A program made the translations under genes and the position numbers. Positions 8,056-16,771 of a DNA stretch of 64,000 nucleotides are shown one piece after another (position 1 is the first letter of the stretch; every line of letters starts with the position of its first letter). Source of the DNA: JAABTL01 sp964465355 (lineage in GTDB: Bacteria > Deinococcota > Deinococci > Deinococcales > Trueperaceae); contig CAYXJZ010000001.1 of NCBI GenBank assembly GCA_964465355.1, forward strand, positions 62,001 to 126,000. The letters run 5' to 3'. Under the pieces are notes generated by a model. That model searched no databases and was not told where the DNA came from. It was given only the letters and a program-made list of their open reading frames with translations.

Positions 8056-8769
8056 ATGGGCATCGGGGCGCTCAACGAGACGCCGCTGCACGCCGCGCTG
8101 AAGGCGGCCGTGGCGCCGGCCGGCAGCCGCTTCGAGGTCAGCGTCGACGGCTACGTGATCGACGCTGTCCACCACGACCTGCTGATCGAAGTGCAGACGC
8201 GCAACCTCGGTGGTATGCGCGTCAAGCTCGAGCGCCTGTTGGACGGGCATCGGGTGCGCCTCGTGCTGCCGGTCACCGTCGAGAAGTGGATCCTCAAGCT
8301 CGGCCCTTCCCCCAGCCGGCGCCGTTCACCCAAGCGCGGGCACCCGGCCGACGTGGCGCGCGAACTGGTGGGGATCCCCCATCTGCTCGATCACCCGCAT
8401 CTGGAGCTGGAACTGGTGCTGGTGGCCGAGGAGGAAGCCAGGGAATTCCGTGAGGGCATGGCATGGCGTCGGCGAGGATGGGTGACGGTGGACAGGCGGC
8501 TGCTGGCGGTGCAGGAGCGCTGGAAGCTGCGTGGCAGCCGTTCGTTGCTGCGCTTCCTGCCTGCGACCTTGCCGGAGCCGTTCCACACGGCCGACCTGGC
8601 GCGACTGAGCGGCATGCCGCGCGCCACCGCGCAGAAGCTGGTCTACTGCCTGCGACTGACCGGCGCCCTCGTCATGGTGGGCAAGTCGGGCAACGCCCTG
8701 CTCTACGCCCTACCCGAAGGCGCCCTGCCTGACGGCAGCGCCCTGCCTGACGGCGGCGCCGAAGCCTGA
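8056..8769 (+). CDS. Hypothetical protein, possible PD-(D/E)xK-like domain plus winged helix
   Basis: A 237-aa protein of unknown function. Near residues 25-60 a segment with predicted strand-strand pattern, V-D-G-Y-V-I-D followed by L-L-I-E-V-Q-T-R-N-L-G, resembles a PD-(D/E)xK nuclease core in which the lysine is replaced by glutamine. The C-terminal part (about 175-225) has F-H-T-A-D-L-A-R-L-S-G-M-P-R-A-T-A-Q-K-L, a helix-turn-helix typical of winged DNA-binding domains. It ends in a short imprecise repeat (A-L-P-D-G-S, A-L-P-D-G-G). Convergent with addA 31 nt away. Role in DNA processing is a guess from domains and context. Confidence 0.55.
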   Translation: MGIGALNETPLHAALKAAVAPAGSRFEVSVDGYVIDAVHHDLLIEVQTRNLGGMRVKLERLLDGHRVRLVLPVTVEKWILKLGPSPSRRRSPKRGHPADVARELVGIPHLLDHPHLELELVLVAEEEAREFREGMAWRRRGWVTVDRRLLAVQERWKLRGSRSLLRFLPATLPEPFHTADLARLSGMPRATAQKLVYCLRLTGALVMVGKSGNALLYALPEGALPDGSALPDGGAEA

Positions 8770-8800
8770 GCACCCGCCCGTCGGCGGTGATCGCCCTGCT

Positions 8801-11671
8801 TCAGGTCGCATCACCGACCGTGCGCGTCCAGGCCTCGCGAAGGTCCTCGTCCGCCACAGGCAAGACCTCGCGCCTGCGCAGGTCCACCAGCCTCGCCGTC
8901 GGCCGCAGGCCAAGCGCCAACTCCACCGCCCGGACGTAGCTGGCCAGCGGCAGGTGGTAGCGCTGCGGGTCAAGCTGCCTGTCGGTCTTGTAGTCGTCCA
9001 GGTACCAGCGGTCGCCGACCCGCTGCAGGCGATCGATGACACCGTGCCAGGTGCTGCCACCTGCCTCGAAGGCGAAGGCCAGCTCGGCCCGATCCTCGTC
9101 CCGGGCACCAAGCGGAGGCAGCACCGCCTCGTCGACCATCGACCAGTAGGCGCCGAGCAGCTCGCGCACCTCCCCCAGCACCTGCTCACGGGCCTCGGCG
9201 TCGAAGGGGAACATGACCTCCTGCGCCGCCAGCGTCGGCATGGCTGCAGGGTCGTCTGGACGCCAGCTACGGGCGATGGCGTCGTGCACCAGGGTGCCGA
9301 CGGCGGTGCCGCGGCCGGTGATGCGCTCCCCTTCCTCGTGATCGGACGGCGAGCGCTCGTCGTCGTCTTCGTCCCAACCGGGGGTGCGCAGCGGCGCCGG
9401 CCAGCGGGCGACCACCCGTGGCTCAGCCGCGCGACCGGCGCCTTCCAGGGCCAGCCACGACGGGCTGAGCAGCGCGGGGAAGCGGCCGGGCAGCGGCACG
9501 CGCCCCAGGTAGGGGGCGGCCTCCAGCGCCGCTGCTTGCTGCGCCACCGCCGGCTGCGCCTGCACCCCCCGCTCAGCCGCCGCGACATCGTCACCGACCA
9601 CGCGGTGCTGCACCACCTCGATCCCCAAAGCCGTGGCCACCGGCCAACCCTCCCCGAGCTTGCGCTCGTCGTGGGGGCCAAGCCCGGCCCGATGGAAGGC
9701 GCGCAGCCAAGGCCCTGGTCCGCTCCTGCCTCTGCTGCCGCTCAGCAACAGGTGGTCGCGTGGCCGGCTGAGGGCCACGTAGAGCGCGCGCATGGCCTCG
9801 CCATCGTCGCGTGCCTTGCGCCTGCGCTCAAGCGCGTCGAAGGCCTCGGATGGCGGCAGCGCCACGCTGCCGTCGCTGGCGTCGACGGCCACCAGCGGTG
9901 GACGGTCGAAGACACCACGGCCGGCATCGACCACCGCCACCACCGGCCACTCGAGGCCCTTGGCGGCGTGCACGGTCAGCAGCGCCACCCCCTCCCCCGA
10001 CTGCGGCACGTCGCCTGCCTCCGACTCGCGGGCCATGCGTTCCAGCCGGTCGAGGAGCCGCTCCAGGTCCTGAGCGGGACGGTCGGCGAAGGCCACCACC
10101 AGCGCGTCGACGTTGTCGCGGGCGCGGCGCGGCAGGTGGGCGACGAAGGGGCGCCCGTCGATGATCGGGGCGTAGGCCAAGGTGGCAAGGGCGGTGGATG
10201 GCGAGCGGCGCAGGTCGCGGCCAAGCTCGGCCAGACGCTGGGCGACCTCGGGCGCCATGGCGGCCAAGGTCTCCTCCGGCGCAGCCGAACGCGCCACCGC
10301 GGCAGAGGCATGGGCACTGAGCCCGCCGAAGGGCCCACGCAGGAAGGCGGCAAGCGACAAGCCCCGCGGGTCGAGCGCCACCCGCAGGGCATGCAGCAGG
10401 TCGCGCAGCTCGCTGCGCTGGAAGTAGCCGCGGCCACGGCCGATCACAGCTGGCACGCCGGCCTGCTGCATGGCGCGCTCCCACTGGGTGAGGGTGGCGT
10501 GCGAACGAGCCAACACCGCCATCTCCGACCAGGCGCGACCCTCGTCGTGCAGTGCCAGCAGCCTGCCGGGCAACCATGCCGCCTCGGCCTTGCGAAGCAG
10601 CGCGACGTCGCTGTCGTCGTCGCGCCACCAGTGCAGCTCCACTGCGCCGTCGATCAGGGCCTGGGCGCCTGCAGACTCGACCTCCGGCGCCTCGTCGACC
10701 GAGAAGCCCAGCTCCGCCTCTGCCAGGGTGGCCGTCATGTGGTTCAGCAGGCCGGTGAGGAGCCGTGCGTGGCGGCGGGTCTGCACCAACGGCGGGTCCA
10801 AGCTGCCTGTGGCAGCCGCCGTGCGGGCGGCCCGGCGGAACACCTCCACGTCCGCCTGGCGGAAGCCGTAGATGGACTGCTTGGGATCCCCCACCACCTC
10901 CACCTGGGCGCCTGCGGCCTCGAGGGCCTCGAAGAGGGCCCCCTGCAGGGGGTTGACGTCCTGGTACTCGTCGACCAGCAGCACCGGGTAGCGTTCCACC
11001 ACCCTGGCGGCCAGCGCGGGCGCGCGCGTCAGGCGCACCCCTAGGGACTCCAGCTCGGCCGGCGGCAGCAGGGCAGCACCCCAACGCTGGCGGGTACGGT
11101 CCATGACGGCCTCGAAGAGCTGCAGCAACTCGGCGCCCGCCTCGTCGGCCGGCCGCAGGTCGGCGGCCAAGGAGCGTTGCGTGAAGAGGGCCATGGCCAG
11201 CGCCCCCCAGGCCTCGCCGGCCTCGCCCACCAGCGCCGCCAAGGGATCGCCTGGCTGCTGAGCCAGGAACAGCAGGCTGCGCAACTCCTCCTCGAAGGCT
11301 GCTGCTGCCTCGCCCTCGCCGATGACCACGAAGTCGGGATCGACGCCGAGGTTGGGCGCCACCAGCCGCGCCGCGGTGGCGAGGAAGCCGTGGATGGTGG
11401 TGAGGCAGGCGCCGCCCAACTCCCTTGCCGCCTCCTCGAAGCGTGGCGCGGCCGAGGGCGCAGGGCGCAGGGCGCCATCCAGATAGCTGCCGTGGCGCCG
11501 CACCGCCTCGATGCCTTCGCCGATGCGCTCCCGCAGTTCGGCTGCCGCGGTGCGGGTGTAGGTCACCCCGGCGATGCGGCGCAATGGCACGCCTTGCTCG
11601 ATGAGGCTCAGCACCCGCAGCACGAGGGCGGTGGTCTTGCCGGTGCCGGCCGAGGCCACGCGCACCCTCAC
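8801..11671 (-). CDS. addA: AddA-like helicase-nuclease (double-strand break repair)
   Basis: UvrD-superfamily helicase with a C-terminal RecB-type nuclease, one half of an AddAB enzyme that resects double-strand breaks for RecA. The start is GTG at 11671, in a GTGA overlap with the addB stop, placing Walker A (ASAGTGKT) at about residue 6. Further helicase motifs are LLVDEYQDVNPLQ, GDPKQSIYGFR, TVHAAKGLEWPV and VALSRPRDHLLL. The nuclease shows H-G-V-I-D-R-L and Y-L-D-D-Y-K-T with complete acidic and lysine residues near the C-terminus. At 956 aa it is shorter than B. subtilis AddA. A longer in-frame extension upstream is a shadow of addB. Confidence 0.88.
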   Translation of the reverse strand: MRVRVASAGTGKTTALVLRVLSLIEQGVPLRRIAGVTYTRTAAAELRERIGEGIEAVRRHGSYLDGALRPAPSAAPRFEEAARELGGACLTTIHGFLATAARLVAPNLGVDPDFVVIGEGEAAAAFEEELRSLLFLAQQPGDPLAALVGEAGEAWGALAMALFTQRSLAADLRPADEAGAELLQLFEAVMDRTRQRWGAALLPPAELESLGVRLTRAPALAARVVERYPVLLVDEYQDVNPLQGALFEALEAAGAQVEVVGDPKQSIYGFRQADVEVFRRAARTAAATGSLDPPLVQTRRHARLLTGLLNHMTATLAEAELGFSVDEAPEVESAGAQALIDGAVELHWWRDDDSDVALLRKAEAAWLPGRLLALHDEGRAWSEMAVLARSHATLTQWERAMQQAGVPAVIGRGRGYFQRSELRDLLHALRVALDPRGLSLAAFLRGPFGGLSAHASAAVARSAAPEETLAAMAPEVAQRLAELGRDLRRSPSTALATLAYAPIIDGRPFVAHLPRRARDNVDALVVAFADRPAQDLERLLDRLERMARESEAGDVPQSGEGVALLTVHAAKGLEWPVVAVVDAGRGVFDRPPLVAVDASDGSVALPPSEAFDALERRRKARDDGEAMRALYVALSRPRDHLLLSGSRGRSGPGPWLRAFHRAGLGPHDERKLGEGWPVATALGIEVVQHRVVGDDVAAAERGVQAQPAVAQQAAALEAAPYLGRVPLPGRFPALLSPSWLALEGAGRAAEPRVVARWPAPLRTPGWDEDDDERSPSDHEEGERITGRGTAVGTLVHDAIARSWRPDDPAAMPTLAAQEVMFPFDAEAREQVLGEVRELLGAYWSMVDEAVLPPLGARDEDRAELAFAFEAGGSTWHGVIDRLQRVGDRWYLDDYKTDRQLDPQRYHLPLASYVRAVELALGLRPTARLVDLRRREVLPVADEDLREAWTRTVGDAT

Positions 11672-14067
11672 GACGAACCTTCTCCTTCGCGGCAGAGGTC
11701 GGCGACCGGGCAGTCCCGGCAGCGGAAGCCGGGGTTGGGCAGCGGCGGTCGATCGCGCCAGGCCTGGTTGGCGCGATCGACCTGCGCGCGCAGGTGCCGG
11801 CGGCGGGCGGTCAGCTCGCGGCTGTCCACACCGTCGGGGCTGAGCAGCAGCCGTTCCCCACCGAGCGGCCAGGCGTAGATGTCCACCCTGGCTGCCTGCC
11901 GCGGGTAGCGGCGCCTCAGCAGGTCGGCGGCCCACAGCTCGTTCCAGCGCTGATCGAGGCGCAGCAGGGCGCCGGGGTCCTCGTCCGGCAGGATGAAGCG
12001 CAGCAGCTTGAGGCTGCCGTCCTCGCCACGCTCCACGGCGTCCAGGCGCACGGAGGGACCGTCATCCGTCTCCTGCAGGCGCGGACCGTAGTTGAGGCGA
12101 TCGAGGACCGCCCCATGCTGCTCCAACCAGGGCGCAAGGGCCGGGAAATCCCTGGCAAGGACGGCGCGGCGTTCGGCGTCCAACCTCGGCTCGCGGGTCA
12201 GCGCCCGCCGCGCCCGCTGCGGCCAGGACGCCCTCGGATCCTCATCCGCCAGAGGCAGGGCCCATGCCTGGAAGGCGCAGTCCTGTGCCCTTCGCAGGGT
12301 CTCGATCGTCGCCTGGCCGCCATCGCTCAGGCCCAACACGGCCTGGAAGCTCCATGGCTCCTCCACCTCGAGGGGGCTGGAGGTGGGCAAGACGGGTGGC
12401 CGCTGGCCGTGGGGGGCGCCGAGCAGCAGGGCGTCAGGGCGCTGAGGCCCTTCGCGGTCGCCGTCGGCGTGGCTGATGATCACCACGTCGGCACGGCTGC
12501 GCAGCTCGGCGCGCCAGGCAGGGTCCTGGCCGTGGAAGCGGCGCGGAAGCTCCGGCGCATGCGGCTGCATGGGGCGGTCGGCGGGTCGGCGCAGCTCCTC
12601 AGGCACGAAGTAGTCCTCGCCCTCGCCGACCCGGTAGGCGCCGGCCACCGCGCCCATGACGTAGGCCTTGCTGAAGCGCCGACCTGCCACCCGTCGGGGC
12701 GCGATCAAGGCCACGCCGGGCCTCGGACGCTCGCTGAGGCTGGAGCTGCGCAACAGGGCCAGCCACCAGGCGCGGAAGCTCTCGCCCCCGATGGCGCCGG
12801 CCAGGCGCGTCGCCTCCTGGGCCCGGCGCAGAGCGGCCTCCTGCGCCCTCGCCACGGTGGCGTCCTCCTCTATGCGGTCCGATGGACGCTCGAGCAGGTC
12901 GGCGGCCAAGGCCACCATCCGCCTTGCCCATGGGCCAACCTCGGATGGTGGGCTGAGCGCCGTCGACCAGTCACGCCAGGTCGGCCCCATGTCCAACTCC
13001 TCGGCCAGGCGCATGGTGGCGAGGCTGCCGCCCAGCCCACGCGCCAAGGCCTCACGGCCAAGGGCGGCCAGGTCGGGTACCGCCAACAGCCGGCTGGCGG
13101 TGGGGTGTTCGGAGAGCTCGAGCAGGTCGACGAGCAGTCGACCGTATGGCAGGTCCACCAGCGCCCGTGGTCCCTCGTCGACCAACCTGACACCGAACTC
13201 GGGAGCAAGGGCCAGCATGGCCCTCGCCTCGCCAGGGGGTGCCACCACCGCCAGGTCACGGGCGTCCATGCCCCCGGCCAGGTCGGCGGCCAAGGCCCTC
13301 AGCACCGTGCGCACCTCGCTGACCGGGTTGGGGAAACGCCACAGCCTCAGGTCGACGGGCCGCGCCTCAAGCCGTCGCAGCTCCGCCGCCTGGGCGGCCA
13401 ATGCCGGCGGCGGCTCCTCGCTGGTGGCCACCCACACCTCGCACGCCCGCGCCAGCGCGGCCACCAGTTCAACGTCCTGCTCCGGCAGTTCCCGCAGGCC
13501 GTCGATGACCAGGGTGTCGGCCGACAGCAGCTCGGCCAGCGCAAGCGCTGGGATCTCCATGGCCATGGAGCGGGCCTCCATGCGCACATCGTCATAGTCC
13601 CAGGCTTCGCCCTTAAGCGCCTCGTAGCGCAGGAGCACGTCCTGCAAGCGCTCCAGCTCGCCGGTTCCACGGTCATCGGCCAAAGCGGCCAAAGCCTCTG
13701 CATCCACGTCATGGCGCTTGGCCTCGGCGATCGCGGCCGCGAAGAGCCCTGCCTCGCCTGGGCTGGGCAGCTCACCGTCCCGCTCCAGCAGGGCCTCGGC
13801 CACCAGCGCCAAACGCGCCGTGCCGGTCAGCTGCGGCCGCAGTCTGCCTGCAGCGCCCAAGAGGCCATAGGCCAGTTGCTGCAAGGTCAGGAAACGGATC
13901 CCGAGCAGCGGTCCCTGCCGGGCAAGCCGCCGCAGGACGTCGCCGCGTTGGGCGGGCAGACCAAGCCAGATGACCTCGCCGCCAGCGCGCGCAGCCGCGC
14001 GGGCGGCCTGGATCAGCGCCTCGGTCTTGCCCGATCCCGGCGGTCCGACGGTCCAACGCAGCGGCAC
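11668..14067 (-). CDS. addB: AddB-like subunit with iron-sulfur cysteines
   Basis: Partner of AddA. Walker A GPPGSGKT lies about 7 residues after the GTG start at 14067; the helicase core is otherwise divergent, as usual for AddB. A four-cysteine set consistent with the AddB/Cas4-type 4Fe-4S cluster is present: A-Q-D-C-A-F in the C-terminal third and F-R-C-R-D-C-P-V-A-D-L-C at the very end. The nuclease core looks degraded: the position expected to hold D-Y-K reads L-L-R-F-I-L, although an upstream V-R-L-D-A-V-E aligns with the first acidic motif. 799 aa, shorter than classical AddB. A TACGAT -10-like hexamer ends 6 nt before the start. Confidence 0.82.
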   Translation of the reverse strand: MPLRWTVGPPGSGKTEALIQAARAAARAGGEVIWLGLPAQRGDVLRRLARQGPLLGIRFLTLQQLAYGLLGAAGRLRPQLTGTARLALVAEALLERDGELPSPGEAGLFAAAIAEAKRHDVDAEALAALADDRGTGELERLQDVLLRYEALKGEAWDYDDVRMEARSMAMEIPALALAELLSADTLVIDGLRELPEQDVELVAALARACEVWVATSEEPPPALAAQAAELRRLEARPVDLRLWRFPNPVSEVRTVLRALAADLAGGMDARDLAVVAPPGEARAMLALAPEFGVRLVDEGPRALVDLPYGRLLVDLLELSEHPTASRLLAVPDLAALGREALARGLGGSLATMRLAEELDMGPTWRDWSTALSPPSEVGPWARRMVALAADLLERPSDRIEEDATVARAQEAALRRAQEATRLAGAIGGESFRAWWLALLRSSSLSERPRPGVALIAPRRVAGRRFSKAYVMGAVAGAYRVGEGEDYFVPEELRRPADRPMQPHAPELPRRFHGQDPAWRAELRSRADVVIISHADGDREGPQRPDALLLGAPHGQRPPVLPTSSPLEVEEPWSFQAVLGLSDGGQATIETLRRAQDCAFQAWALPLADEDPRASWPQRARRALTREPRLDAERRAVLARDFPALAPWLEQHGAVLDRLNYGPRLQETDDGPSVRLDAVERGEDGSLKLLRFILPDEDPGALLRLDQRWNELWAADLLRRRYPRQAARVDIYAWPLGGERLLLSPDGVDSRELTARRRHLRAQVDRANQAWRDRPPLPNPGFRCRDCPVADLCREGEGSS

Positions 14068-14073
14068 AGGGTC

Positions 14074-14079
14074 ATCGTA
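14074..14079 (-). promoter_or_regulatory. Candidate -10 element TACGAT for addB
   Basis: On the minus strand TACGAT is followed by 6 nt and then the addB GTG, fitting a leaderless transcript. Confidence 0.4.
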
Positions 14080-14117
14080 CCGGCCGCCCGCAGACCTCCC
14101 CGTACGGTGCGAGGACG

Positions 14118-14123
14118 TAGCCT
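14118..14123 (+). promoter_or_regulatory. Candidate -10 element TAGCCT for pdxH
   Basis: TAGCCT is followed by GTGGCC and then ATG at 14130, the 6-nt spacing of a leaderless start; it lies back to back with the addB element. Confidence 0.45.
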
Positions 14124-14129
14124 GTGGCC

Positions 14130-14768
14130 ATGCACCTGGCCGACCTGCGCGTCTCCTACGCCGACCGTCCCCTCGACCTGCTCGATCTCGATCCGGATCC
14201 CTACCTTCAGTACAGACGGTGGCTGGAGGACGCAGCCGGCGCCGGCCTACCCGACGCCAACGCCGTGGCCCTTGCCACGGTGGACGCAGATGGTGCGCCA
14301 AGCGTCCGCATGGTGCTGCTCAAGGGCATCGAGGACGACGGCCTGCTCTTCTACACCAACCTGGACAGCCGCAAGGGCCTTGCGCTGCGCGCCGACGGCC
14401 GCAGCGCCCTGTGCAGCTGGTGGCCCGGCCTGGAGAGGCAGGTGCGGGCCGAGGGTGTGGCGGAACTGCTGGACGATCAGGCGGCCGACGCCTACTTCGC
14501 CTCCCGGCCACGCGGCAGCCAACTGGGTGCATGGGCCTCGCCCCAGAGCCGCCCCATGGAAGGGCGCGGCGCGCTGGAGGAGGCCATGCAGCAGGCCGAG
14601 GCCCGCTTCGGCGACGGCCCGATCAGCCGACCTCCCCATTGGGGCGGCTTCCGGCTACGGGCGCTGGCCTTCGAGTTCTGGCAGGGCCGCAGTTCGCGTC
14701 TGCACGACCGCTTCCGCTACCAACGCCTGGCCGACGGGGCTTGGGGCAGGCAGCGACTGGCGCCTTAG
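14130..14768 (+). CDS. pdxH: Pyridoxine/pyridoxamine 5'-phosphate oxidase
   Basis: FMN enzyme that oxidises pyridoxamine or pyridoxine 5'-phosphate to pyridoxal 5'-phosphate. Family blocks: D-P-Y-L-Q-Y near the N-terminus, A-L-A-T-V-D-A-D-G-A-P-S-V-R-M-V-L-L-K (FMN-binding strand pair), Y-T-N-L-D-S-R-K, and the C-terminal W-G-G-F-R-L-R-A-L-A-F-E-F-W-Q-G with R-F-R-Y-Q-R-L. The -10 spacing favours ATG 14130; a GTG 6 nt earlier with GAGGA upstream is an alternative. About 212 aa, normal. Its stop overlaps by 4 nt the convergent foldase gene. Confidence 0.95.
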   Translation: MHLADLRVSYADRPLDLLDLDPDPYLQYRRWLEDAAGAGLPDANAVALATVDADGAPSVRMVLLKGIEDDGLLFYTNLDSRKGLALRADGRSALCSWWPGLERQVRAEGVAELLDDQAADAYFASRPRGSQLGAWASPQSRPMEGRGALEEAMQQAEARFGDGPISRPPHWGGFRLRALAFEFWQGRSSRLHDRFRYQRLADGAWGRQRLAP

Positions 14769-15733
14769 GGGGCTTCTGGTTCTGGCGCCGTCGGGATGCG
14801 TTCGGGGTAGAGGACCACGCCAGCGTTGCGCACGATGGCGTCGATGGTGCCCTGCATGCGCTCCTCGATCATCTGCTGCTCGAGCGGCTCACGCACCTCG
14901 TCGAGGCCGATGAAGCGTTCGGGCTGGCGCTGGTACACCAGCAGCACGTGGTAGCCGAACTGCGAGGCAACCGGCTCGGTGGCCACGCCCACCTCGGCGG
15001 CGAAGGCCGCCTCTTCGAAGGGCGCCACCATCATGCCGCGGCCGAAGCAGCCGAGGTCGCCGCCACGGGCGGCGGAGCCGCGATCGGTGGAGGCGGTCAC
15101 CGCCATGGCGCCGAAGTCGGCGCCGGCGCGGGCGGCGCGGGCCAGAGCGGCTGCCCCGGCCTCGTCGTCCACCAGGATGTGGCGGGCACAGACCTGCTCG
15201 GCTTCGACCAGCCGCGGGCGCAGGGCCTGGTAGGCCACCTGCAGCTCCTGCTCGCTGATCTCCACGTCGGCGCGCACGGCGTCGTAGAGGGCCTGGACGA
15301 GCTCGCCTTCCGCCACCAGCTCACGCAGATGGGCCTCGTCGCGGAAGCCGGCCACGGCCAGCAGCTCGACGAAGGCGTCTTCCTCGGCGAAGCTGGCGCG
15401 CGCCTGCGCCACCACGGCGTCGACGGCGTCCTGATCTGCCACGAGGCCCCGCGCCCTGGCGGCCTGCAGCAAAGCCACCTCGTTGCCGCGGTTCTCGAGG
15501 AAGCTGGGCAGGTAGGGGTAGAGCTCGAGCAGCATGGCTGGATCGAAGGGCAGGCCTTGGCTGCCAGCCAGACCGCGCACGGCGATCTCGAAGCGCTCCA
15601 AGACGAAGCTGCTGCGTTCCTGGTAGCTGCCGAGCTGAAGGAGCACGGGGTCGTCGCCCTGAGCGAGCGCCGCTGGGAAGACCAGCAGCACGCAAGCGGC
15701 CAGGAACGTCAGGCTGGTGCGGAAGATAGGCAT
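14765..15733 (-). CDS. Exported peptidyl-prolyl isomerase, parvulin (SurA/PrsA) type
   Basis: Extracytoplasmic foldase. The N-terminus (M-P-I-F-R-T then a hydrophobic run ending P-A-A-L-A-Q) is a signal peptide of about 24 aa. An N-terminal SurA-N-like helical region (about 30-170) is followed by a parvulin domain near 180-285 with A-R-H-I-L-V, G-G-D-L-G-C-F-G-R-G and F-G-Y-H-V-L-L-V, the canonical blocks. The ATG at 15733 has a TAGTCT element 7 nt upstream and no ribosome-binding site; a GTG 24 nt earlier is the alternative. A periplasmic client cannot be named from sequence. Confidence 0.85.
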   Translation of the reverse strand: MPIFRTSLTFLAACVLLVFPAALAQGDDPVLLQLGSYQERSSFVLERFEIAVRGLAGSQGLPFDPAMLLELYPYLPSFLENRGNEVALLQAARARGLVADQDAVDAVVAQARASFAEEDAFVELLAVAGFRDEAHLRELVAEGELVQALYDAVRADVEISEQELQVAYQALRPRLVEAEQVCARHILVDDEAGAAALARAARAGADFGAMAVTASTDRGSAARGGDLGCFGRGMMVAPFEEAAFAAEVGVATEPVASQFGYHVLLVYQRQPERFIGLDEVREPLEQQMIEERMQGTIDAIVRNAGVVLYPERIPTAPEPEAP

Positions 15734-15740
15734 GGGGGGC

Positions 15741-15746
15741 AGACTA
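15741..15746 (-). promoter_or_regulatory. Candidate -10 element TAGTCT for the parvulin gene
   Basis: TAGTCT is followed by 7 nt and ATG on the minus strand, another leaderless-type arrangement. Confidence 0.45.
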
Positions 15747-15796
15747 CCACTGCCCAACCGCCGGCCGGGGCGCCGACGCGGTGGATCAGGACCGTC

Positions 15797-16702
15797 CTAG
15801 GCGCCCTCCGCCAGCTCTGCAAGGCGCTGGTAGAGCTGCCGCTGCTCGTCGCTGAGTTCCTTCGGCACGACCAGCCGCAGCTCGACGAGCAGATCGCCAC
15901 GACCGCCGTCGCGCGTCGGCCAACCGCGTCCACGCAGCCGCAGCTTGCGACCGCTGGCGCTGCCTGCAGGCACGCTCACCTCCAGGTCGCCCTCGAAGGT
16001 CGGCACCTTGATGGGGCCGCCGATGGCGGCAAGGTGGTCGGCGACATCGAGCTTGCGCGTGAGCTGATCGCCGGTCAGGCTCCAGACGGGATCAGGGGCG
16101 TGTCGCACCACCAGCAGCAGGTCACCACCACCCGGCGCCTGACCGCGCAGGCGCAGCCTGGCGCCGTCACGCGCGCCGGCAGGCAGGTTGACATCGAGGC
16201 CACGGTCCTCCACGCGGATGCCGACCGGTCCGCCGTGGAAGGCCTGCTCGAGGCTCACGCTCAGCGCAGCCTCGGCGTCGCGGCGCAGCGGCGCGTAGCG
16301 GGACGCCGCCTGGCCGGTGGTGAAGCCCCCCGGCATGCCGCCGCCGAAGAGGCTGCGGAAGAAGTCGCTGAAGCCGGCCACGTCATCGGCGTCCATGCGG
16401 CGGGTGCTGAAGCCGCCGCCCGGGAAGCCGCCACTGAAGCCGCCGCCTGGGGAACCGGCGCCCTGGGTGGCTGCGGCGCCCGGATCGGAGCCATAGCGAT
16501 CGTAGAAGGCCCGCTTCTCGGTGTCGGAGAGCACCGTGTAGGCCTCGTTGATCTCCTTGAAGCGCTCCTCTGCCTGGGGGTCGTCGGGGTTGCGGTCAGG
16601 ATGGTGCTTGGCGGCGAGCTGGCGGAAGGCCCGCCGCACCGCCTTGTCGTCGGCGTCGCGGGCGATCCCCAGTACGGCGTAGTAGTCCTTGTAAGCAGCC
16701 AT
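15797..16702 (-). CDS. dnaJ: DnaJ/CbpA-type co-chaperone without zinc fingers
   Basis: Hsp40 partner that delivers clients to DnaK and stimulates its ATPase. The J domain occupies residues 1-70 with H-H-P-D-R-N (HPD loop) near residue 35; a Gly/Phe-rich linker follows (about 75-115); then two C-terminal substrate-binding beta domains containing D-V-N-L-P-A-G-A-R-D-G and L-R-G-R-G-W-P. The cysteine-rich zinc region of classical DnaJ is absent, so this is the type II (CbpA-like) form. Last gene of dnaK-grpE-dnaJ, 69 nt after grpE, likely under the HspR-controlled dnaK promoter. Confidence 0.93.
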   Translation of the reverse strand: MAAYKDYYAVLGIARDADDKAVRRAFRQLAAKHHPDRNPDDPQAEERFKEINEAYTVLSDTEKRAFYDRYGSDPGAAATQGAGSPGGGFSGGFPGGGFSTRRMDADDVAGFSDFFRSLFGGGMPGGFTTGQAASRYAPLRRDAEAALSVSLEQAFHGGPVGIRVEDRGLDVNLPAGARDGARLRLRGQAPGGGDLLLVVRHAPDPVWSLTGDQLTRKLDVADHLAAIGGPIKVPTFEGDLEVSVPAGSASGRKLRLRGRGWPTRDGGRGDLLVELRLVVPKELSDEQRQLYQRLAELAEGA

Positions 16703-16771
16703 CAGGGCCCCCGGTGGAAGTGGAAGTGGGTGGTTCGGCGGTGGAGGGCGCCTATCGGCATCCCCCGGCGC

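Noticed and set aside
8717..8766. Short repeat encoding A-L-P-D-G in the hypothetical gene before addA, considered as a repeat array
   Set aside because: Only two to three imperfect units; an ordinary microrepeat.
8954..11044. 696-codon plus-strand frame antisense to addA, and the 1039-codon frame antisense to addB (11794-14913)
   Set aside because: No recognisable domain; composition is the mirror of the helicase genes.
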